This document shows positions 8,753 to 17,299 of a stretch of DNA of 64,000 nucleotides, one piece after another. Position numbers and translations under genes: made by a program. This DNA is from Dongia_B soli (GTDB lineage: Bacteria > Pseudomonadota > Alphaproteobacteria > Dongiales > Dongiaceae). Position 1 is the stretch's first letter. Every line of letters begins with the position of its first letter. Below the pieces are notes generated by a model that saw only the letters and a program-made list of their open reading frames with translations, did no database searches and was not told the origin of the DNA. The stretch covers positions 248,001-312,000 of the forward strand of contig NZ_JAXCLW010000002.1 of the NCBI RefSeq assembly GCF_034044715.1, in the 5' to 3' direction.

Positions 8753-8768
8753 ATAAAGATATCTTTAT
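8753..8768. promoter_or_regulatory. Palindromic operator ATAAAGATATCTTTAT
   Basis: A perfect 16-bp palindrome lies between the divergent ArsR-methyltransferase gene and the metE promoter, 19 bases upstream of the metE -35. It has the size and AT-rich symmetry of ArsR-family operators, and is likely bound by the adjacent regulator. Confidence 0.65.
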
Positions 8769-8787
8769 GTCATTATGTATTTTCACC

Positions 8788-8815
8788 TTGACTTGAAGGT
8801 GGGTTGACGTAGCAT
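8788..8815 (+). promoter_or_regulatory. Candidate sigma70 promoter of metE
   Basis: TTGACT (8788-8793) and TAGCAT (8810-8815) have a 16-base spacer, matching consensus at 5/6 and 4/6. The expected start site, near 8822, coincides with the first bases of the cobalamin riboswitch. Confidence 0.6.
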
Positions 8816-8823
8816 GGGTTTGT

Positions 8824-9010
8824 CCACGGTTCCTCGGACATTGATGCCGAGGCTAAGAGGGAATCCGGAAAACCGGAGCTGCCCAGCAACTGTAAGCGAT
8901 GAGCTGCTTTGATCGGTCGATGCCACCGATGGCCCGATGGGCATTGGGAAGGCGGACTCGGGGAAAAATGATCAGCAGCGTTGAGTCGTCAGCCAGGAGA
9001 CCTGCCGTGC
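8824..9010 (+). promoter_or_regulatory. Cobalamin riboswitch of metE
   Basis: P1 is formed by CACGG (8825-8829) and CCGTG (9005-9009). Inside are a P2 hairpin CCTCGG/CCGAGG, then GGCTAAGAGGGAATCCGG, GAGCTGCCCAGCAACTGTAAG, GATGCCACCGATG, CATTGGGAAGGCGG and the B12 box GCCAGGAGACCTGCC (8992-9006). This is the standard AdoCbl aptamer. The 287 bases from here to metE contain GCGGGGTGTCCCG (also in the nrdA leader) and a strong hairpin GCAGGCG-CTT-CGCCTGC near 9058-9074, likely parts of the expression platform. No gene is supported in that leader. Expected effect: B12 shuts off the B12-independent methionine synthase. Confidence 0.95.
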
Positions 9011-9297
9011 ACGAGACGTTGCCGGGCGGGGTGTCCCGGTAAGTCGCTTTGTGATGGCAGGCGCTTCGCCTGCGCCGATCGTTTCATGCGTCTGCACGGC
9101 CCATGCTTCCAATTTGTTGGAGGGCGCCGATGTTCATCAGCGGATCAACGAACCGATTTTCGAATGGCCGGCCGGCCTCGATGCCGCCACCTTAGCGTGC
9201 CGACCGATATATCGGCCGCGTCGAATAGCTTTACTTCGCTCATTCATAGCTGCGACCGGTACGTCCCTTTGAAGCGGCGGTCGCGGAGGGAGTCCTC

Positions 9298-11595
9298 ATG
9301 TCTATTCAAGTCGCTAATCTCGGTTTTCCCCGCATTGGCTTGCATCGCGAGCTCAAGACAGCACTTGAGAGCTATTGGTCCGGTAAAAGTGATGCCCAGG
9401 CTTTGCTGGATAGCGCGGCGCAATTGCGCGCGGCGCATTGGCAGCAGCAAAAGGCTTTAGGCGTCACGTATATCCCCAGCAATGATTTCTCGCTCTATGA
9501 CCATGTGCTGGATGCCAGCGTGATGGTTGGGGCAATACCGGATATCTATGGCTGGGAAGGTGGCGATGTTCCGCTTGAGACCTATTTCGCGCTGGCGCGT
9601 GGATCCTCTGCTGTGCCGGCCTTGGAAATGACCAAATGGTTCGACACCAATTACCATTACATGGTCCCCGAATTGACGCGCGATCAGGCTTTCTGCCTGG
9701 CATCGACCAAGCCTCTGGACGAGTTTCTCGAAGCCAAGGCGCTTGGCATCGAAACGAGGCCGGTTCTGCTGGGGCCCGTGACATATCTTAAGTTGGCAAA
9801 GAGCAAGGAGCCGGGCTTCGATCCTTTGATCCTCCTGCCCGAGCTGCTGCCGGTTTATGCGGAAATCTTGCGCCATTTGGCCGTTGCGGGAGCGGACTGG
9901 GTGCAGATTGATGAGCCAGCCTTGGTTCTCGACCTCGACGACCGGTCGCGTACCGCTTTCCGCACGGCTTATGACCAGCTCACGGCGGTGGCGCCGAAAC
10001 TCAAAATCATGCTGACCACTTATTTCGGCGGTCTTGACGACAATCTTTCCACCATCTTGCGCCTGCCCATAGCGGGTCTGCATCTCGATCTCGTCCGTGG
10101 ACCCGAACAACTCGAGCTCGTCACGGCGATGGCTCCCGCCGATCTCGTCTTGTCGCTGGGGATCATCGACGGGCGCAATGTCTGGCGGAACGATCTAGAG
10201 GAGTGGGCCCAAAAGCTGCGTCCGGTGATCGAAGCGCGCGGCGCGGACAAGTTCATCCTCGCCCCGTCCTGTTCGCTTCTGCACGTGCCGATCGATCTCG
10301 ACCTGGAACAAGACCTCGAAGCCGATGTGAAATCCTGGTTGGCTTTTGCCGTCCAGAAGCTGGGCGAACTGGGCGCACTGGCTCAAGTGCTGAGCGGCAC
10401 GGGGGAGGGGGCGCAGGATAAACTGGCAGAAGCGGGGCGCGTCTTGGCGCTGCGCCGTGCTTCGCCTAAAACACGCAATCGCCAAGTGCGCGATCGCTTG
10501 GCCGATGTGACATCCGCGCAAAGACGGCGGTGGAGCGAGTTCGCTGACAGATGGCGACTCCAGCAGGCGCAATTATCCCTGCCGGCACTGCCGACCACGA
10601 CAATCGGCTCTTTTCCGCAAACCGAAGCTGTCCGCAAGGCCAGGGCTTCCCATGCGCGCGGCCAGCTCTCCGATGCGGATTATGAGGCTTTCTTGCGTAA
10701 AGAGACCGAGGCGGCCATTCGCTGGCAGGAAGAAATCGGCCTCGACGTGCTGGTCCATGGTGAGTTCGAGCGCAATGACATGGTGCAATATTTCGGCGAG
10801 CAGTTGATAGGCTTCGCCTTTACCAAGCATGGCTGGGTGCAAAGCTATGGCTCGCGTTGCGTCCGTCCGCCGATCATCTTCGGCGATGTTGCGCGCCCGC
10901 AACCGATGACAGTGGCCTGGACGACCTATGCCCAGGCGCAAACCAAGCGGCCGGTCAAGGGCATGCTGACCGGTCCGATCACGATGCTGCAATGGTCCTT
11001 CGTTCGTGACGATTTGGGACGCGACGAAGTTTGCCGCCAGATTGCCTTGGCACTGCGCGACGAAGTTTGTGATCTGGAAGCCAATGGCATTGGCATCATC
11101 CAGGTGGACGAACCGGCCATCCGCGAAGGCCTGCCGCTTCGCCGTGCCGATTGGAATGCCTATCTCGACTGGGCCGTGGACTGTTTCCGTCTCGCCACGT
11201 CCGGGGTCGCCGACCGGACGCAAATCCACACGCATATGTGCTATTCAGAGTTCAACGACATTATCGATGCCATTGGCCGTATGGATGCTGACGTCATTTC
11301 GATCGAGACTGCGCGATCGAAGATGGAATTGCTGGAAGCCTTCACAAGCTATCACTATCCCAACCAGATCGGACCTGGCGTATATGACATCCATGCACCG
11401 CGTTGCCCGAGCCGTGAGGAGATCCTCGCTCTCCTGGCCAAGGCGGCGCAGCATTTGTCGGCCGATCAGCTCTGGGTCAATCCGGATTGCGGCTTGAAGA
11501 CGCGAAGCTGGGAAGAGGTTCGGCCGGCTCTGGCCAACATGGTTGCGGCGGCCCGGCAATTCCGCGCAGAGAGCAAATTGACGGCGGCACAATAA
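9298..11595 (+). CDS. metE: Cobalamin-independent methionine synthase
   Basis: The 765-residue MetE transfers the methyl group of 5-methyl-THF-polyglutamate to homocysteine. The N-terminal signature GFPRIGLHRELK, the Zn-site His/Cys in IHTHMCYSEFNDI, the IDEPALVLDL and IQVDEPAIREG stretches of the two barrel halves, and the C-terminal zinc cysteine in VNPDCGLKTR are all present. GGAGGGAG precedes the ATG. It is regulated by the upstream riboswitch and probably by the adjacent ArsR-type protein. A strong intrinsic terminator follows, so it is a single-gene transcript. Confidence 0.98.
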   Translation: MSIQVANLGFPRIGLHRELKTALESYWSGKSDAQALLDSAAQLRAAHWQQQKALGVTYIPSNDFSLYDHVLDASVMVGAIPDIYGWEGGDVPLETYFALARGSSAVPALEMTKWFDTNYHYMVPELTRDQAFCLASTKPLDEFLEAKALGIETRPVLLGPVTYLKLAKSKEPGFDPLILLPELLPVYAEILRHLAVAGADWVQIDEPALVLDLDDRSRTAFRTAYDQLTAVAPKLKIMLTTYFGGLDDNLSTILRLPIAGLHLDLVRGPEQLELVTAMAPADLVLSLGIIDGRNVWRNDLEEWAQKLRPVIEARGADKFILAPSCSLLHVPIDLDLEQDLEADVKSWLAFAVQKLGELGALAQVLSGTGEGAQDKLAEAGRVLALRRASPKTRNRQVRDRLADVTSAQRRRWSEFADRWRLQQAQLSLPALPTTTIGSFPQTEAVRKARASHARGQLSDADYEAFLRKETEAAIRWQEEIGLDVLVHGEFERNDMVQYFGEQLIGFAFTKHGWVQSYGSRCVRPPIIFGDVARPQPMTVAWTTYAQAQTKRPVKGMLTGPITMLQWSFVRDDLGRDEVCRQIALALRDEVCDLEANGIGIIQVDEPAIREGLPLRRADWNAYLDWAVDCFRLATSGVADRTQIHTHMCYSEFNDIIDAIGRMDADVISIETARSKMELLEAFTSYHYPNQIGPGVYDIHAPRCPSREEILALLAKAAQHLSADQLWVNPDCGLKTRSWEEVRPALANMVAAARQFRAESKLTAAQ

Positions 11596-11619
11596 CCCGC
11601 TCCAAGCGTAACGATCCCC

Positions 11620-11651
11620 ACCGCCAGCAGTATTCGCTGGCGGTTTTTTTT
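11620..11651 (+). terminator. Intrinsic terminator of metE
   Basis: ACCGCCAGC and GCTGGCGGT form a 9-bp stem with a 7-base loop, followed by eight T residues, 25 bases after the metE stop. Confidence 0.92.
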
Positions 11652-11710
11652 CATACGGCCGTGATATGAGTGAGGCGCCGATAGGGCGTCTTGATAATAA
11701 GGATTACAGA

Positions 11711-12109
11711 ATGGCGGATCAAAATCCGGTCGAAACCTTACCAACATCCGAGCCTGCCTTGCGAGCGATTGCGATGCCGGCGGATACCAATCCGCAGGGC
11801 GACATTTTCGGTGGCTGGCTGTTGTCGCAAATGGATTTGGCCGGCAGCACGGCGGCGATCCGGCGGGCAAAGGGACGTGTCGCGACCGTGGCCGTGACCA
11901 GCATGACCTTTCGGCGCCCGGTTTTTGTCGGGGATGAGCTATCTTGCTACGCACAGGTAATGAAGGTCGGCAACACCTCGGTTACGGTTAAAATTGAAAG
12001 CTGGGTACGTCGTGGCATCGGCGATGACCCGATCAAGGTGACTGAGGGGATATTCACTTACGTAGCGATCGGTGTCGACCGGCGGCCGAAGGCCATTCCG
12101 GCCGAATAA
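11711..12109 (+). CDS. YciA-type acyl-CoA thioesterase (hotdog fold)
   Basis: A 132-residue hotdog-fold protein hydrolysing acyl-CoA thioesters. Typical YciA features are PADTNPQGDIFGGWLLSQMD, with the catalytic Asp/Gln region and helix, and VAVTSMTFRRPVFVGDE. I start at the ATG at 11711 because AAGGA lies 8 bases before it; the in-frame upstream ATG at 11666 sits only 15 bases past the metE terminator and has no good ribosome binding site. The gene appears monocistronic. Confidence 0.88.
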   Translation: MADQNPVETLPTSEPALRAIAMPADTNPQGDIFGGWLLSQMDLAGSTAAIRRAKGRVATVAVTSMTFRRPVFVGDELSCYAQVMKVGNTSVTVKIESWVRRGIGDDPIKVTEGIFTYVAIGVDRRPKAIPAE

Positions 12110-12446
12110 ACCAAGGGGGGGTGGGCGCCGCCGGGCTTGCCGCGTGGCGCCCGTATGGCTGTCATGAAACCGTTACAACCTTCCCTAGTTGACTCCTTTA
12201 ATGCCCAGGCGTAGGAAACCAAAAGGATTACCGGTTCACCCCTGTGAAAAGCTGGGACGGAGCGGTGTCCCTCACGACTCCCGGAAAGAAGCGATGAAAG
12301 ACGAACCACGAAGTCGATCTAGGTTGATCGAAACCGTCCGCGGGACGGCGTCGGTCGTGCTCGTCGCTCTGAAGCGGTTCTAACGCCGCTCTGATCGCCA
12401 GTCGACTGAGGCGCCCTTCCGCTCAAAATATGTTGAGGAGGGGGCC
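12110..12446 (+). promoter_or_regulatory. Long structured leader of corA (candidate regulatory RNA)
   Basis: The 337 bases between the thioesterase and corA hold a GC-rich hairpin just after the thioesterase stop (GGGCGCC...GGCGCCC, about 12123-12153, without a U tract). A possible promoter TTGACT (12189-12194) and TAGGAA (12212-12217) has 17-bp spacing. Three hairpins lie close to corA: TCGATC/GATCGA (about 12313-12330), CCGTCC/GGACGG (about 12334-12348) and AGCGG/CCGCT (about 12373-12391). A short reading frame from 12294 to 12383 lies over them. The ribosome binding site GAGGAGGGG directly precedes corA. No match to a named riboswitch class is claimed. Confidence 0.45.
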
Positions 12447-13454
12447 ATGGTCCTGAATAAATTCCGCAACCGGGCGTTGGACGCCGCGCGCGATGGCGCC
12501 AGCGGCGAAGGCAACGCAGCACCCGCGACCGGCACCGAAACCTCGGTCGTCGCCGCACCCGTACCCGTCTGGATTGATATGCTGAGCCCGACGATGGAGG
12601 AGATCGCCGCCGTGGAGAAGAGCCTCGGCCTGGAAATCCCCACCCGGGAAGAAATGGAAGAGATCGAGCTGTCCAGCCGCCTTTATGAAGAAGAAGGCGT
12701 GCTCTTCATGACGGCACCGGTTCTCTTTAATTCTTCGACGGAGGCGCCGGCAACTTCGGCGGTTACCTTCATCCTGACGCGCACGACTTTGGTCACGTTG
12801 CGATATGTCAATCCCGTGCCGATCCAGGCCTTTGCCCGCCGAGCCGAGCGGGTATCCGGCTTGACGGCCAGCCCGGACATGGTGCTGCTTGGCATATTGG
12901 AGCAGGTGGTCGACCGGCTCGCCGATATCATGGAGGCGACGACGGCCAATCTGGAATCCGTCTCGCTGCGCGTCTTCCGCAAAGGGCGCCGTACCGGCGC
13001 GGCGGGCGAGGATTTCGAGGACATTTTGCGTCAGCTTGGCCGTGCGGCGGATCTCGCGACCAAGGCAAAGGAAAGTCTGCTGGGCCTGCACCGGCTGACC
13101 CTCTTTTTGTCCACCCAGTCACGGCTGAAGAAGAACCCGCAGGCCCGGCTGAAGACGCTGTCCCGCGATATCGCCTCCATCACCGAGCACGGCAATTTCC
13201 TGGCCAACAAGGTCACCTTCCTGCTCGACGCGACACTCGGCCTGATCAACATCGAACAGAACAACATCGTGAAGATTTTCACGGTGGCGTCGGTAGCCTT
13301 CCTGCCGCCGACCCTGATCGCCAGCATCTATGGCATGAATTTCAAGATTCTGCCGGAGCTGACCTGGAGCCTCGGCTACCCCTTCGCGATCGGGCTGATG
13401 ATCATGTCGGCGGTCTTGCCCTTCTGGTATTTCCGTCGTCGCGGCTGGCTGTGA
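12447..13454 (+). CDS. corA: CorA-family magnesium/divalent cation transporter
   Basis: The 335-residue inner-membrane channel has a large cytosolic N-terminal domain and two C-terminal transmembrane helices (about 275-298 and 308-328), the first ending in the family signature YGMNF that forms the pore mouth. A long helix between about 160 and 270 is the stalk. The loop after the signature, KILPELTWS, is acidic like the MPEL loop. GAGGAGGGG lies 4 bases before the ATG. Substrate is most likely Mg2+; Ni, Co or Zn transport by CorA/ZntB-like members cannot be excluded. The long leader suggests post-transcriptional control. Confidence 0.92.
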   Translation: MVLNKFRNRALDAARDGASGEGNAAPATGTETSVVAAPVPVWIDMLSPTMEEIAAVEKSLGLEIPTREEMEEIELSSRLYEEEGVLFMTAPVLFNSSTEAPATSAVTFILTRTTLVTLRYVNPVPIQAFARRAERVSGLTASPDMVLLGILEQVVDRLADIMEATTANLESVSLRVFRKGRRTGAAGEDFEDILRQLGRAADLATKAKESLLGLHRLTLFLSTQSRLKKNPQARLKTLSRDIASITEHGNFLANKVTFLLDATLGLINIEQNNIVKIFTVASVAFLPPTLIASIYGMNFKILPELTWSLGYPFAIGLMIMSAVLPFWYFRRRGWL

Positions 13455-13458
13455 CCTT

Positions 13459-13497
13459 CCGGTTGCGATGAGGCTTTGCCGGCTTCATTGCAACCGG
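13459..13497 (+). terminator. Long hairpin after corA, possible terminator
   Basis: CCGGTTGC (13459-13466) pairs with GCAACCGG (13490-13497), extended inward by ATGAGGC/GGCTTCAT with one G-T wobble. There is no U tract, so it may stabilise the transcript end rather than terminate. Confidence 0.4.
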
Positions 13498-13572
13498 ATA
13501 TGCCGGCACTGGCATTCATGGCTGAAACACCGCATGATGGCGGCGATGACAGCTATGTTGAGTAGCCAGTAA

Positions 13573-14664
13573 ATGCATGACGACCAACCGGTAATCGGCA
13601 CTTCCTTACCTATCGCCGATCAGCAGCGAAAAAAGGCGATCGAAGCCTACCAATTCCTGCCGCCTGTCGCTTTATGCGCCGGCGACCGGTTTCCGAACTT
13701 TTTTTTGCCAGATCAATCGGGCGCTGTGCGGTCCTTCATCGAGCGCGCAAAAGGCAATGCGATCGCGCTATTTTGCGATCCTGATGACGAATTGATCCGG
13801 CAGCTGACTGCTGCGGCAAAGGACTATGATGCGGCTGCCCTGGACCGCATGGCGATTTTGGGGGGATCTGAAGCTGATGTCGCCACTCGGGCTGAGCGGC
13901 TGGGTGCCGACTTCACCATTCTTGCCGACCCGGCTGGCAAGATCCGCCAGCAGCTACGCGAGATGACCGGCAAGGCCGGAAACAAGCCAGTCACCATTTT
14001 GCTCGATCGTCAGCAGCGCATTGTCGATCTCGCCGGTGATGGTGATCTTTCCGCCTGGTCATTACAACGTTGGCGTCGCGAGCCGGTGCCGGAAGAAGGA
14101 CGCCGCCTCTCGAATTTCGCGCCAGTCTTGATCGTGCCCAATGTCTTGTCGCCCGAAGACTGTCGTGCCTTGATTGAGCGTTGGGAGGTGCTGGGGCATG
14201 AAGAGGGAACAGTGAATTCCCTTGTCGCCGGCGCCAAGGTCGAACGCGTGCATAAAGCGGTCAAAAGCCGGCGTGATCACCCGATCACCGATATGGCTGT
14301 ATTGAGGTCGCTAATCGGCGTGATTGGCAGACGCCTCGCGCCTGAACTGGACCGGGCTTTCAATTTTACCCGGTTCAAGTTTGATCGCTTCATCATCACT
14401 TGCTATGACGCGGAGCGTAACGACTATTTCCGCCGCCACCGCGATAATCAGACGCCAAGCACCGAAGATCGGCGCTTTGCCCTGACGCTCAACCTCAATA
14501 CTGACGACTACGACGGCGGCGAATTGATCTTCCCGGAATATGGCAATCATCTTTATAGCCCGCCCGCCGGGGGTGCCATTCTCTTTTCTTGTTCCTTGCT
14601 GCACGAAGCATTGCCAGTGACGCGCGGCCAGCGCTTTACCTTGCTGTCTTTCCTGCGCAATTAG
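13573..14664 (+). CDS. Thioredoxin-like domain fused to a 2OG-Fe(II) dioxygenase (prolyl-4-hydroxylase type)
   Basis: The first 170 residues resemble a peroxiredoxin/redoxin fold (AGDRFPNFFLPDQSG, then IALFCDPDDE, and VTILLDRQQRIV). Only a single Cys is near the usual redox position, so peroxidase activity is doubtful. Residues about 185-363 are a 2-oxoglutarate/Fe(II) oxygenase: FIITCYDAER, the HxD ligand pair in FRRHRDNQ, the distal His in SLLHEALPV, and the 2OG-binding Arg in TRGQRFTLLSF. Known relatives hydroxylate prolyl residues or other protein side chains; the substrate here is unknown. It stands alone between corA and the GH1 gene, with no strong ribosome binding site before the ATG. 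Confidence 0.78.
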   Translation: MHDDQPVIGTSLPIADQQRKKAIEAYQFLPPVALCAGDRFPNFFLPDQSGAVRSFIERAKGNAIALFCDPDDELIRQLTAAAKDYDAAALDRMAILGGSEADVATRAERLGADFTILADPAGKIRQQLREMTGKAGNKPVTILLDRQQRIVDLAGDGDLSAWSLQRWRREPVPEEGRRLSNFAPVLIVPNVLSPEDCRALIERWEVLGHEEGTVNSLVAGAKVERVHKAVKSRRDHPITDMAVLRSLIGVIGRRLAPELDRAFNFTRFKFDRFIITCYDAERNDYFRRHRDNQTPSTEDRRFALTLNLNTDDYDGGELIFPEYGNHLYSPPAGGAILFSCSLLHEALPVTRGQRFTLLSFLRN

Positions 14665-14743
14665 CGAAAAGGTCGCATGGGTGCAGACTTGCCTGTGCGC
14701 CGGAGCATTGCCATCTAAGCGGGTAAGTGATCGAGGAGGGGAG

Positions 14744-16153
14744 ATGCGGCGACGGGAGTTTCTCGCGGGAAGCCTCGGTATGGCGACGGTGCCGTTCGCG
14801 GGTTTGCCGGCAGCCTTGGCAGCCATGCCGGAGCCTCAATTTCCGCCGGATTTCACGTGGGGTGCTTCCACCTCCGCCTACCAGATCGAGGGCGCGGTTA
14901 CGGCAGACGGACGTGGGCCCAGTATCTGGGATACGTTCTCCCATCAACCCGGACGCATCGTGACTGGCGAGAACGGTGATGTCGCTTGCGACCATTACCA
15001 TCGCTATATCGAGGATGTTGCCCTGCTGGCCCAAGGAGGCTTCAAGGCGTATCGCTTCTCCGTTTCGTGGCCGCGGGTTCTGCCGCGTGGCAGAGGCACG
15101 ATCAATCAGCGCGGATTGGATTTCTATGACAGGTTGGTAGATGCCCTTTTGGAGAAGGGCGTTGCGCCTTGGGTATGCCTCTATCATTGGGACCTGCCGC
15201 AGGGCTTGCAGGATCTCGGCGGTTGGACCAATCGTGCGATTGCCGATTGGTACGCGGATTATGCCAGGATCGTCGCGCATCGGCTGGGTGACCGGGTCCC
15301 GCATTGGGCCATGTTCAACGAACCCAATGTGCACGCCATTTTCGGACATGCAATCGGCAGCCATGCGCCGGGGCTAACCGGTTGGAACAACTATTTGGCT
15401 GCCCAACATCATCAGAATGTGGCCCAGGGCAAGGGCATTGGCGCCTTGCGGTCGGAACGGTCGTCCTTGCGGTTGGGAACCGTCATTTCGCTTCAACCGG
15501 TCCGGGCTGCCTCGACCCGGCCGGCAGATGAAGAAGCCGCGCGCCGTTTCGATGCGCTCTGGAACCGGGCCAATCTCGATCCGCTGATCTTGGGACAATA
15601 TCCGGGAGGCCTTGCCGAGGCCTTTGCGCCTTTGATTAAAGACGACGATCTGGCCATGATCCATCAGCCGCTCGATTTCCTTGGCATCAACTATTACAGC
15701 CGTGCCCATGTGGTCGACGATCCCAATAGCATTCTCGATCGCGCGAATTTCGGTCCTTTACCGGCAGGCACGGAAACCACGGCCATGGGCTGGCCGGTGG
15801 AACCGGCTGGCCTGTTTGAAATCCTGACTGACCTTAAAGGCCATTACGGCAACCCGCCGGTCTATGTCATGGAAAACGGTGCCTGCTATATCGACCCGAA
15901 GCCGCAAAACAATCAGGTCGATGATCCACGGCGTGTGAGCTTTTTGCATCGGCATCTGCTGGCGGCGCAGGAAGCCATGCAGCAGGGCTGCCAATTAAAA
16001 GGGTTCTTCGCCTGGTCACTGCTCGACAATTTCGAATGGGCGGAGGGAACGCGACGCCGCTTCGGCCTGGTCTATGTGGATTTCGCGACCCAGGAACGAC
16101 TGCCGAAAGCGTCCTATCACTGGTTGTCCCGGGTGATGGCGAGCAATGGGTGA
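14744..16153 (+). CDS. Tat-exported family GH1 beta-glucosidase
   Basis: Mature glycoside hydrolase family 1 enzyme, 469 residues with its leader. The start at 14744 follows GAGGAGGGG and yields a twin-arginine signal (MRRREFLAGSLGMA, then a hydrophobic run ending AALA). The first barrel strand FTWGASTSAYQIEGA, the acid/base Glu in MFNEPNVH and the nucleophile Glu in VMENGACY are all present, as is the C-terminal WSLLDNFEWAEG. It should hydrolyse beta-linked glucosides or galactosides in the periplasm, which is less common than cytoplasmic GH1. It converges on galM with 5 bases between stops, suggesting a sugar-uptake pair. Confidence 0.92.
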   Translation: MRRREFLAGSLGMATVPFAGLPAALAAMPEPQFPPDFTWGASTSAYQIEGAVTADGRGPSIWDTFSHQPGRIVTGENGDVACDHYHRYIEDVALLAQGGFKAYRFSVSWPRVLPRGRGTINQRGLDFYDRLVDALLEKGVAPWVCLYHWDLPQGLQDLGGWTNRAIADWYADYARIVAHRLGDRVPHWAMFNEPNVHAIFGHAIGSHAPGLTGWNNYLAAQHHQNVAQGKGIGALRSERSSLRLGTVISLQPVRAASTRPADEEAARRFDALWNRANLDPLILGQYPGGLAEAFAPLIKDDDLAMIHQPLDFLGINYYSRAHVVDDPNSILDRANFGPLPAGTETTAMGWPVEPAGLFEILTDLKGHYGNPPVYVMENGACYIDPKPQNNQVDDPRRVSFLHRHLLAAQEAMQQGCQLKGFFAWSLLDNFEWAEGTRRRFGLVYVDFATQERLPKASYHWLSRVMASNG

Positions 16154-16158
16154 GGTTA

Positions 16159-17166
16159 TCAGGCTTGGAAGAATCGGTATTCCGTGACCTGACGGTAAGT
16201 TTCGCCGGGCCTCAGAATGACATTGCCAAAATTCGGTTGATTGATGGCATCGGGAAAACGCTGTGCCTCCAGGCATAAGCCGGCATTCGGACCATAGATC
16301 TCGCCGTTGAGACCTGGCACCGGAACATTCAATTTGCCCGCATCGTAAAACTGCAGTCCGGGCTCGGTAGACCACACTTCCAGGCAGATGCCTGTCGCGG
16401 GGCCGGTGAGGCGTGCGGCCAGGCGCGGCTCTGCCGACGGCGCCCGGCCAATGACGAAATTGTGGTCATAGGCAAAGCGCCCGCTTGCGGTGGAATGCAG
16501 GACGGGCCGTTCTTTCCGGAAGTCCAAGGGGGTGTTCTCGACCGTGGCGATTTCGCCGGTCGGGATCAGGCGTTCATCCGCCGGCGTATAATAGCTCGCC
16601 GGGATCTCCAGCAGGTGGCCGAGCGTGTCCCCCGTCCCCTCCAGGTTGAAGTAGCTATGGCCCGCGAGATTAAGGATCGTCGGGCGGTCAGTCCGGCCTT
16701 CAAGCGTGATGACGAGGCGGCGGTCGGCGAGTTGATACCGGCAGGTCACCTCCACCTGCCCCGGATAGCCCTCGGCGCCGTCCGGCGATCGAAGCCGCAG
16801 CGACACCATATCCGTTGCCATCTCATCGATCTGCCAGGCTTGATGGGCGAAGCCTTGCAGGCCTCCGTGCAGATGGGTGCGGCCACCCTCATTCAAACTC
16901 AATTGGTAGGTGACACCATCCAGATCGAACCGGCCATGGGCAATGCGGTTGGCGCAACGACCCACCAGGGCACCAAAATAGGGAGAATGGGCTAGATAGT
17001 GTTCCAGGCAGTTGAAACCCAGGACGACAGAATGTGATCCGTCGAGCACCAATTTCTGGATGACGGCGCCCCAGGAAATGATCGATGCTGAAATTCCGTC
17101 CGCTTGGATATCGATTTCTTGGATCCGCGTACCGTCCGGCAAGGTCCCAAATTTGCGGATTGCCAT
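16159..17166 (-). CDS. galM: Aldose 1-epimerase (mutarotase)
   Basis: A 335-residue GalM that interconverts alpha and beta anomers of glucose or galactose. Visible family blocks are the N-terminal GTRIQEIDI and IISWGAVIQKL, GRCANRIAHGRF, the catalytic-region GHSYFNLEG, the TPADERLIPTGEI stretch with TPLDFRK, and the C-terminal LCLEAQRFPDAINQPNF with the conserved Glu. No signal peptide is seen, so it acts in the cytosol. It is convergent with the GH1 gene, and its promoter region is shared with divergent putA. Confidence 0.94.
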   Translation of the reverse strand: MAIRKFGTLPDGTRIQEIDIQADGISASIISWGAVIQKLVLDGSHSVVLGFNCLEHYLAHSPYFGALVGRCANRIAHGRFDLDGVTYQLSLNEGGRTHLHGGLQGFAHQAWQIDEMATDMVSLRLRSPDGAEGYPGQVEVTCRYQLADRRLVITLEGRTDRPTILNLAGHSYFNLEGTGDTLGHLLEIPASYYTPADERLIPTGEIATVENTPLDFRKERPVLHSTASGRFAYDHNFVIGRAPSAEPRLAARLTGPATGICLEVWSTEPGLQFYDAGKLNVPVPGLNGEIYGPNAGLCLEAQRFPDAINQPNFGNVILRPGETYRQVTEYRFFQA

Positions 17167-17299
17167 GCTTCACTGCCTCCGTGTACCGCGCTTCAACGAT
17201 GCTGTGAAACTTGAGTATAAACATATAACGACTTGTTTTAAAAGAATTTTATTTCTACGCTTGAAGCTAATCGCCGGTAGGTCTCAATTTTGTAGAGGG

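Noticed and set aside
9051..9272. 73-codon reading frame in the metE leader
   Set aside because: It overlaps the hairpins of the riboswitch expression platform, has no family similarity and no ribosome binding site.
12189..12383. Full 64-codon frame with TTG start upstream of corA as a gene
   Set aside because: No ribosome binding site at the TTG, and the TTG is better explained as part of a possible -35; kept only as a possible short leader peptide from 12294.
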